Shown here piece after piece: positions 1 to 4,341 of a stretch of DNA of 6,118 nucleotides. Both the position numbers and the translations under genes were made by a program. Origin of the DNA: Rhizobiaceae bacterium (GTDB lineage: Bacteria; Pseudomonadota; Alphaproteobacteria; Rhizobiales; Rhizobiaceae); the NCBI GenBank assembly GCA_016793565.1, contig JAEUMA010000424.1:1-6118 (forward strand), written 5' to 3'. The notes below the pieces were generated by a model that searched no databases, was not told where the DNA came from, and saw only the letters and a program-made list of their open reading frames with translations. Every line of letters begins with the position of its first letter. The stretch's first letter is position 1.

Positions 1-1
1 C

Positions 2-733
2 AAGCGACAGGGCGCCAGCGTCGCCGCGGGCAGCTTCCGCTCGGCGGCGCAGATCTACAATCCGCTTCGCATCGTCGGCGAACTGGACGGTCCGGCTCGC
101 ATCGAGGCGCCGGGACTCGGTGTCATCGACGTCAAATGGGAGCTGATGCACGCCAGCACCCGCCTGGCGACCCCGTTGCCGACGCGAAGCTCGCTGGAGG
201 CGCGCCAGATCAGCGCCACGCGCGAGGGAGAGGCGCTGTTCAACGCGGAGAACATGCAGGCACATATGCGGCCGAACGGCGCCGACGTCGACGTCGCGGT
301 GAGTTTCGATGCTCTCGTGCTCGACGCCGCGCTGCTGCAGGGGCGGAACGTTCCGCCGCTATCCGGCACAGCCGATGCGACGATCAAGGACGGGGTGGCG
401 CTCGCGGCCTCCGGCAAAGGCGGGCTGCGCGGCCAGTCGGCGACGGTGCACAATCTGACGCTCTACACGGGCGCGGATGCGGGCTTCACGCTGTCGGGAG
501 ATATCTTGGTCGATCAGGATGGGCTGGTAGACGCCGACCTGCAGCTTTCAATCACCAATCCCAACGCCTTGTCGCGGGTGGCGGAGGAAGTGTTCCCGGA
601 GGCTCGCAGCAACATCCGGACGGCCTTTGCCGGCCTGACCCTTCTCGGACGCAACCCGACCATGCCGCTCAGGATCGTCAAGGGCAGGGCGACGCTCGGC
701 TTCATCCCCCTCGGCAATATCCGGCCGCTATGA
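2..733 (+). CDS. DUF2125 family protein, C-terminal part (5' end outside window)
   Basis: The reading frame is open from the left edge to a TGA at 731-733 and gives 243 residues with no start inside the window that would make a sensible N-terminus. The wording fits the DUF2125 family of alphaproteobacteria: a segment resembling 'AGSFRSAAQIYNPLRIVGEL' near the left edge, followed by a tryptophan-containing 'DVKWELMHAST' stretch, and a C-terminus ending in 'LGFIPLGNIRPL'. Family members are usually somewhat over 300 residues, with an N-terminal signal or membrane anchor and a beta-rich extracytoplasmic body; that N-terminal part lies upstream and cannot be seen. The visible part alternates short hydrophobic and polar strands and has no transmembrane segment or recognisable catalytic motif. 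The function is unknown and none is assigned. The gene converges on tyrA and overlaps its 3' end by 6 bp. An internal ATG at 146 gives a shorter open frame but lies within conserved-looking sequence, so it is not taken as the start. Confidence 0.8.
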   Translation, partial: KRQGASVAAGSFRSAAQIYNPLRIVGELDGPARIEAPGLGVIDVKWELMHASTRLATPLPTRSSLEARQISATREGEALFNAENMQAHMRPNGADVDVAVSFDALVLDAALLQGRNVPPLSGTADATIKDGVALAASGKGGLRGQSATVHNLTLYTGADAGFTLSGDILVDQDGLVDADLQLSITNPNALSRVAEEVFPEARSNIRTAFAGLTLLGRNPTMPLRIVKGRATLGFIPLGNIRPL

Positions 734-1663
734 ACGTTCCGGATGGCTGGCGACATGCCGGCCGAAATCCGGCGCATCGACGTCCTGGCCGGCTTCGATG
801 ATCGAGCGGCGCACGGCGCGCGTGCGGGTGAACAGCTCGAAGAGCTTGTCGCCCTGACCCCAGCGGATCATGCGCTGCAGCGAGGCGAGATCCTCGGAGA
901 AGCGCGCGAGCATTTCGAGGATGGCGTCCTTGTTGTGCAGGCACACGTCGCGCCACATCGTCGGGTCCGAGGCCGCGAGACGGGTGAAGTCGCGGAAGCC
1001 CGAGGCGGAATATTTAATGACCTCCGACTTGCTCGCATATTCGAGATCGTCGGCGGTGCCGACGATATTGTAGGCGATGATATGCGGCAGGTGCGAAACG
1101 ATAGCCAGCACCATGTCGTGATGGGCGGGATCCATCACATCGACCTTCGAGCCGCAGGCCTGCCAGAACTTCGTCAGCCGTTCCACCGCCTGCGCGTCCG
1201 CTCCCGCCTCCGGCGTGAGGATGCACCAGCGCCCTTCGAACAGATCGGCGAAGCCTGCGTCAGGGCCGGAGTGCTCCGTGCCGGCGATCGGGTGCCCAGG
1301 GATGAAATGCACGCCGTCGGGAACATGCGGCGCCATCTGCGCGACGACGGAGGCCTTGGTGGAGCCGACGTCGGTGAGGATGGCGCCAGGCTTCAGCACC
1401 GGGGCGATCTCGGCGGCGACCTGCCCGGAAGCGCCGACGGGCACCGAAACGATGACCAAGTCGGCATCACGGGCGGCGTCGCGCGCGTGGGTCGAGTAGC
1501 TGTCGCCCAACCGCAGTTCCTGGGCTCGGGCGAGCGTGGCCGGGCTGCGGGTGGCGACGGCGATCTCGCCGGCCAGACCTTCGCGGCGGATCACCCTCGC
1601 CAGCGACGAGCCGATCAGTCCGATGCCGATGAGGGCGACCTTGTCGAACATGCGCTGCGCCAT
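728..1663 (-). CDS. tyrA: Prephenate/arogenate (cyclohexadienyl) dehydrogenase
   Basis: This 311-residue cytoplasmic enzyme performs the oxidative decarboxylation of prephenate (to 4-hydroxyphenylpyruvate) or arogenate (to tyrosine), the committed step of tyrosine synthesis. It has the length of a monofunctional enzyme; no chorismate mutase or ACT domain is fused. Visible motifs are the Rossmann dinucleotide loop GIGLIGSS (13-20), DVGSTK (98-103), GHPIAGTEHSGP (123-134) with His124 at the catalytic histidine position, SHLPH (190-194), and SGFRDFTR (221-228) with the substrate-binding arginine at 224, then SDP (232-234). After the second strand of the Rossmann fold the usual acidic residue is replaced: the sequence reads VATRS (36-40), with Thr38 where NAD-dependent relatives have Asp, which hints at NADP use. 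The ATG at 1663 is chosen because a GAAAGG Shine-Dalgarno lies 7 nt upstream, inside the last codons of hisC. Met5 is a weaker alternative. The gene follows hisC by 3 bp. Prephenate versus arogenate preference cannot be told from sequence. Confidence 0.95.
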   Translation of the reverse strand: MAQRMFDKVALIGIGLIGSSLARVIRREGLAGEIAVATRSPATLARAQELRLGDSYSTHARDAARDADLVIVSVPVGASGQVAAEIAPVLKPGAILTDVGSTKASVVAQMAPHVPDGVHFIPGHPIAGTEHSGPDAGFADLFEGRWCILTPEAGADAQAVERLTKFWQACGSKVDVMDPAHHDMVLAIVSHLPHIIAYNIVGTADDLEYASKSEVIKYSASGFRDFTRLAASDPTMWRDVCLHNKDAILEMLARFSEDLASLQRMIRWGQGDKLFELFTRTRAVRRSIIEAGQDVDAPDFGRHVASHPERS

Positions 1664-1666
1664 GGG

Positions 1667-2779
1667 TCAGCCTTTCAGAAATTCGGCCAGCGCCGCCGCG
1701 ACGCCGCGATTGGCCGCTTCGGTGCCGATCGTCATGCGCAGGGCGTTGGGAAAGCCGTAGGAGGATACGCGCCGCAGGATGTATCCGCGGGCGGCCAGGA
1801 ATTCGTCGGCCGCCGCTGCGGAATCCGGCTTCGCCTCCGGAAAATGGATAAGAAGGAAATTGCCGACGCTCGGCGTGACGCGCAGGCCGAGCTGGCTCAG
1901 CTCCCCGGTCAGCCATCCCAGCCAATGGTTGTTGTGGGCGACGGACCGCTCGACATGGGCGCGGTCGCCCATCGCGGCGATGCCCGCCTCGATCGCCATT
2001 GCGTTGACGTTGAAGGGATCACGCACGCGCTCCAGCGCCTGGGCGACGTGAGGTGGCACATATGCCCAGCCGATACGCGCCCCGCCCAGCCCGTGCACCT
2101 TGGAGAAGGTGCGGGTCATGACGGCGTTCTCGGCGCCAGCGACGAGCTCGATGCCGGCGGCGTAGTCGTTGCGGCGGACATATTCGGCATAGGCCGCGTC
2201 GATCACCAAAAGCACGTTGGAGGGCAGGCCGGCATGCAAGCGCCGGATCTCCTCGAATGGCAGATATGTGCCGGTCGGATTGTTGGGATTGGCTAGGAAG
2301 ACAATCCGCGTGCGCGCCGTCACCGCGGCGAGGATGGCATCGACGTCGGCGCGCTCCTCTGTCTCGCGAGCCATCACAGGCGTCGCTCCGGAGGCCTGGA
2401 TGTAGATCTTGTAGGCGAGGAAGCCGTGTTCGGTGTAGATGCCCTCGTCGCCGGGAGTCAGATAGATGCGCGCCAACAGCGACAGCACCTCATCCGAGCC
2501 GTTGAAACACATGATGTTGGCGACGTTCAGCCCGTGCGCCTCGGCGATGGCGCGGCGCAGGCGCATCGCGGCGCCGTCGGGATAGAACTCCATTCGTGCG
2601 GCTGCGGCGGTTGCCGCCTCGATTGCGGCCGGCGAGGCGCCGAAAGGGTTCTCGTTGGACGACAGCTTATAGACCGTGGCGACGCCGGCCGACCCATGGC
2701 TCTTGCCTGGGACATAGGCCTCGATGTCCATGATGCCGGGGTTAGGGCGGGGGCGCGGGGCGGCGCTTGCGTCGTTCAT
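1667..2779 (-). CDS. hisC: Histidinol-phosphate aminotransferase, probably also aromatic aminotransferase
   Basis: This 370-residue PLP-dependent class I/II aminotransferase converts imidazole-acetol phosphate and glutamate to histidinol phosphate in histidine synthesis. Visible motifs in order are the N-terminal NENPFG (42-47), NGSDE (93-97) at the cofactor phosphate region, NPNNPTGT (164-171), DAAYAEY (194-200) with Asp194 and Tyr197 as cofactor contacts, TFSKVHGLGGARIGW (224-238) with the Schiff-base lysine Lys227 and phosphate-contacting Arg235, and C-terminal LRMTIGT with Arg348 as the expected substrate-carboxylate arginine. The length is normal and no key residue is missing. The frame stays open upstream to an ATG at 3190, but that would overlap lysC. 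An in-frame ATG at 2830-2828 falls in the candidate -10 box. The ATG at 2779 gives the expected short N-terminus before PGIMDIEAYVPGKS. Pairing with tyrA, as in the hisH-tyrC pair described in Zymomonas, suggests it also transaminates 4-hydroxyphenylpyruvate, phenylpyruvate or prephenate; this is inferred from context. Confidence 0.94.
   Translation of the reverse strand: MNDASAAPRPRPNPGIMDIEAYVPGKSHGSAGVATVYKLSSNENPFGASPAAIEAATAAAARMEFYPDGAAMRLRRAIAEAHGLNVANIMCFNGSDEVLSLLARIYLTPGDEGIYTEHGFLAYKIYIQASGATPVMARETEERADVDAILAAVTARTRIVFLANPNNPTGTYLPFEEIRRLHAGLPSNVLLVIDAAYAEYVRRNDYAAGIELVAGAENAVMTRTFSKVHGLGGARIGWAYVPPHVAQALERVRDPFNVNAMAIEAGIAAMGDRAHVERSVAHNNHWLGWLTGELSQLGLRVTPSVGNFLLIHFPEAKPDSAAAADEFLAARGYILRRVSSYGFPNALRMTIGTEAANRGVAAALAEFLKG
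1671..1676 (-). promoter_or_regulatory. tyrA ribosome binding site inside hisC 3' end
   Basis: Read on the minus strand this is GAAAGG, 7 nt before the tyrA ATG (1663-1661). It lies in the last sense codons of hisC (Leu-Lys-Gly), whose TGA is at 1669-1667, so ribosomes finishing hisC sit directly over the tyrA start. This supports translational coupling and decides the tyrA start in favour of Met1 over Met5. Confidence 0.65.
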
Positions 2780-2826
2780 GTCAGGCGGTCCGTTCGGATG
2801 ACGGCCCCGGCCGAGGGGCGGCTGCC

Positions 2827-2855
2827 ACATAACGCCCGTGCCCGGCGATGTCGAG
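2827..2855 (-). promoter_or_regulatory. Candidate promoter of the hisC-tyrA operon
   Basis: On the minus strand there is CTCGAC (2855-2850), a 17-nt spacer, then TTATGT (2832-2827). The alphaproteobacterial housekeeping consensus is about CTTGAC-N17-CTATAT, so the match is 5/6 and 4/6 with ideal spacing. The predicted transcription start is near 2820, giving a leader of about 40 nt before the hisC ATG at 2779. The leader begins with a small GCCCC/GGGGC stem (2804-2808 with 2815-2819, 6-nt loop). The -10 box covers the alternative upstream ATG at 2830-2828, which argues against that start. It was found by eye, so chance matches cannot be excluded. Confidence 0.5.
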
Positions 2856-2868
2856 AGCGCGAGCGATC

Positions 2869-2897
2869 CTTGCGAAACGGCGGCGACTTGGCTAAGG
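2869..2897 (+). promoter_or_regulatory. Weak candidate lysC promoter
   Basis: CTTGCG (2869-2874), a 17-nt spacer and CTAAGG (2892-2897) fit the alphaproteobacterial CTTGAC-N17-CTATAT pattern at 4/6 and 3/6. The start point would be near 2903-2905, immediately before the left arm of the leader inverted repeats. The -10 match is poor and the call rests mainly on position and spacing. It starts about 14 bp beyond the divergent hisC -35 box, so the two promoters would be back-to-back. Confidence 0.3.
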
Positions 2898-2905
2898 AAC
2901 GCGCG

Positions 2906-2967
2906 CTGAGCGCCTCGGTCCGCCGGGGCGCTTTCGTTTCGGGCAGTCGGAACTGGCCGAGGCTCAG
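2906..2967 (+). repeat. Inverted repeat overlapping the terminator-like hairpin
   Basis: CTGAG-cg-CCTCGG (2906-2918) is the reverse complement of CCGAGGCTCAG (2957-2967), apart from a 2-nt bulge: 11 Watson-Crick pairs around a 38-nt spacer. A wobble at 2919/2956 and a pair at 2920/2955 could extend it inward. The left arm is almost the same as the left arm of the 2909-2932 hairpin, so the two structures exclude each other. The right arm ends 10 nt before the weak AGGG (2978-2981) that may serve as the lysC ribosome binding site. The pairing is seen directly; a switching role is inference. Confidence 0.45.
2909..2940 (+). terminator. Terminator-like hairpin in the lysC leader (possible attenuator)
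   Basis: Bases 2909-2918 pair with 2923-2932 to make a 10-bp stem (one G-U pair at 2915/2926) closed by the four-base loop TCCG (2919-2922), followed by TTTCGTTTC (2932-2940). That is the form of a Rho-independent terminator reading rightwards. On the minus strand no T-run follows, so it is not a terminator for a leftward transcript. No gene precedes it on the plus strand; it lies 54-85 bp upstream of lysC, so it would act on the lysC transcript itself or on an unseen short RNA. The T-run is interrupted by CG, so its strength is uncertain; it could instead be a 5' stabilising stem. Confidence 0.5.
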
Positions 2968-2993
2968 GATCGAACACAGGGCTTCCGTTCTCC

Positions 2994-4268
2994 ATGGCGC
3001 GCATCGTGATGAAATTCGGCGGGACTTCCGTCGCCGACATCGCCCGCATCCGCAATGTCGCCCGCCATGTCAAACGCGAGGTCGACGCCGGCCACGAGGT
3101 CGCCGTGGTGGTCTCCGCCATGGCCGGAAAGACCAACGAACTGGTCGGTTGGGTGCATGACGCCGGCAAGGCCGAAGGCTCGAACCTCAATATCTACGAC
3201 GCGCGCGAATACGACGCGGTGGTGGCGTCGGGCGAACAGGTGACGTCGGGCCTGCTGGCGATCGTGCTGCAGGCGATGGGCATCCACGCCCGCTCATGGC
3301 AGGGCTGGCAGATACCGATCCGCACCGACAACGCCCACGGCGCCGCCCGCATCCAGGAGATCGACGGCTCGTTCCTGATCAAGCGCTTCCAGGAGGGCCA
3401 GGTCGCCGTGATTGCCGGCTTCCAGGGGCTCGCCCCCGACAACCGACTGTCAACGCTCGGGCGCGGCGGCTCCGACACCAGCGCGGTGGCGATCGCGGCG
3501 GCGGTGAAGGCCGACCGGTGCGACATCTATACCGACGTGGACGGCGTCTATACGACGGACCCGCGCATCGAGCCGAAAGCGCGCCGCCTGCCCAAGGTGT
3601 CGTTCGAGGAAATGCTGGAGATGGCCTCGCTCGGTGCCAAGGTGCTGCAGGTGCGCTCGGTCGAACTCGCCATGGTGCACAAGGTACGCACTTTCGTGCG
3701 ATCGTCGTTCGACGATCCGGATGCGCCCGGCATGAGCGATCTTCTCAACCCGCCCGGAACCCTCATTTGCGACGAGGACGAAATCGTGGAACAGCAGGTC
3801 GTCACCGGAATTGCCTACGCCAAGGACGAAGCCCAGATCTCGTTGCGCCGCGTCGCCGATCGCCCGGGCGTGGCGGCCGGCATCTTCGGCCCGCTCGCCG
3901 AGGCCAACATCAATGTCGACATGATCGTCCAGAACATCTCCGAGGACGGCAAATCGACGGACATGACGTTCACGGTGCCCTCGGGAGACGTCGCCAAGGC
4001 GCTGGCGGTTCTGGAGAGGATCAGGCCGGAGGTCGGCTTTGACGTGCTGCAGCACGACGACGGGATGTCCAAGGTCTCCGTCATCGGCATCGGCATGCGC
4101 AGCCACGCCGGCGTGGCGGCCACCGCCTTCCAGGCGCTGGCCGACAAGGCGATCAACATCCGTGCGATCACCACGTCGGAGATCAAGATCTCCATCCTGA
4201 TCGACGGGCCCTACACCGAACTCGCCGTTCGGACTTTGCATTCCGTCTACGGCCTCGATAAGCATTAG
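2994..4268 (+). CDS. lysC: Aspartate kinase (aspartokinase, feedback-regulated, two ACT domains)
   Basis: This 424-residue cytoplasmic enzyme phosphorylates L-aspartate with ATP, the first step towards lysine/diaminopimelate, methionine, threonine and isoleucine. The kinase domain shows KFGGTSV (7-13), SAMAGKTNEL (41-50), SGEQVT (79-84), the nucleotide-site TLGRGGSDTSA (154-164) and CDIYTDVDGVYTTDPR (176-191). The C-terminus carries two ACT domains: about 280-336 (DRPG 289-292, INVDMIVQNIS ending at Ser316, Thr322) and about 358-424 (MRSHAGVA 368-375, TSEIKISILI from 394). Length and order match the monofunctional, Corynebacterium-like type; no homoserine dehydrogenase is fused. QNIS and STDMTFT keep the residues at which feedback-resistant mutations occur in C. 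glutamicum LysC, so an inhibitor-sensitive enzyme (Lys and/or Thr) is expected. The ATG at 2994 begins MARIVMKFGGTS, the canonical N-terminus, but the upstream AGGG is weak and 12 nt away. ptsP follows 73 bp downstream. Confidence 0.97.
   Translation: MARIVMKFGGTSVADIARIRNVARHVKREVDAGHEVAVVVSAMAGKTNELVGWVHDAGKAEGSNLNIYDAREYDAVVASGEQVTSGLLAIVLQAMGIHARSWQGWQIPIRTDNAHGAARIQEIDGSFLIKRFQEGQVAVIAGFQGLAPDNRLSTLGRGGSDTSAVAIAAAVKADRCDIYTDVDGVYTTDPRIEPKARRLPKVSFEEMLEMASLGAKVLQVRSVELAMVHKVRTFVRSSFDDPDAPGMSDLLNPPGTLICDEDEIVEQQVVTGIAYAKDEAQISLRRVADRPGVAAGIFGPLAEANINVDMIVQNISEDGKSTDMTFTVPSGDVAKALAVLERIRPEVGFDVLQHDDGMSKVSVIGIGMRSHAGVAATAFQALADKAINIRAITTSEIKISILIDGPYTELAVRTLHSVYGLDKH
3786..4268 (+). CDS. lysC: Possible internal-start beta subunit of aspartate kinase (nested in lysC)
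   Basis: A GTG at 3786 in the lysC frame (codon 265) is preceded by GAGGA (3774-3778) with 7 nt spacing, a better ribosome binding site than the one before lysC itself. Starting here gives about 160 residues, beginning at the sequence (V/M)EQQVVTGIAYAKDEAQ and holding both ACT domains and no kinase domain. In Corynebacterium glutamicum and Bacillus subtilis the class II aspartokinase gene makes an alpha subunit and, from an internal start, a separate regulatory beta subunit. From memory, the C. glutamicum beta protein starts at the aligned VEEAVLTGVATDKSEA position (codon 250). The start signal is seen; that it is used in this organism is inference. The G-rich motif could simply reflect the coded Asp-Glu-Asp-Glu. 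Confidence 0.4.
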   Translation: MEQQVVTGIAYAKDEAQISLRRVADRPGVAAGIFGPLAEANINVDMIVQNISEDGKSTDMTFTVPSGDVAKALAVLERIRPEVGFDVLQHDDGMSKVSVIGIGMRSHAGVAATAFQALADKAINIRAITTSEIKISILIDGPYTELAVRTLHSVYGLDKH

Positions 4269-4341
4269 ACGAAGCGACCGGGCTTGTGTCGCCGGAGGGG
4301 CATAAGCCCCGGCCGGCGCAGGGCCTTTGAGAGGATGCCCG
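4269..4341 (+). other. lysC-ptsP spacer with hairpin
   Basis: The spacer contains an imperfect stem: GCCGG (4291-4295) pairs with CCGGC (4313-4317) and GGGGC (4297-4301) with GCCCC (4306-4310), separated by a small internal loop (A4296 opposite GG4311-4312) and closed by ATAA. It is not followed by a T-run, so it is unlikely to be an efficient intrinsic terminator. It could be an RNA processing or stability element that lowers ptsP output relative to lysC. No separate ptsP promoter was recognised in the spacer. The ptsP Shine-Dalgarno GAGAGGA (4329-4335) lies 6 nt before the ATG at 4342. Confidence 0.5.

Larger units (their letters stand above)
2780..2993. other. Divergent hisC/lysC intergenic control region
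   Basis: These 214 bp separate two operons transcribed away from each other, so both promoters must lie here or inside the neighbouring gene. They hold the candidate hisC promoter, a weaker candidate lysC promoter, and a lysC leader with strong inverted repeats (described separately). I find no tRNA, no recognisable lysine-riboswitch core and no convincing short gene. Open frames here, including the plus-strand ATG at 2778 (7 codons) and the ATG at 2798 that runs into lysC out of frame, look like chance. Confidence 0.7.

Noticed and set aside
757..773. GCCGG/CCGGC inverted repeat just after the DUF2125 stop, considered as a terminator
   Set aside because: It has a 5-bp stem with a 7-nt loop and no T-run, and lies within tyrA coding sequence; such repeats are common by chance at this GC content.
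743..2296. Long plus-strand open frame (517 codons) opposite tyrA and hisC
   Set aside because: It is antisense to two genes with clear catalytic motifs, crosses both of them, and its product is Arg/Gly/Asp-rich low-complexity wording typical of the opposite strand of high-GC genes.
2780..2993. Lysine riboswitch, T-box, tRNA or leader peptide in the intergenic region
   Set aside because: I see no conserved lysine-riboswitch core, T-box sequence or tRNA T-loop motif, and no short frame rich in Lys, Thr, Met or His codons with a ribosome site.
2426..3160. Plus-strand open frame running through the hisC 5' end, the intergenic region and the lysC start
   Set aside because: It is antisense to hisC and out of frame with lysC; the product is Arg-rich with no motif.
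2780..3190. N-terminal extension of hisC to an ATG at 3190
   Set aside because: It would overlap the start of lysC by nearly 200 bp on the opposite strand and would add sequence absent from HisC proteins; a promoter and a better start at 2779 explain the region.
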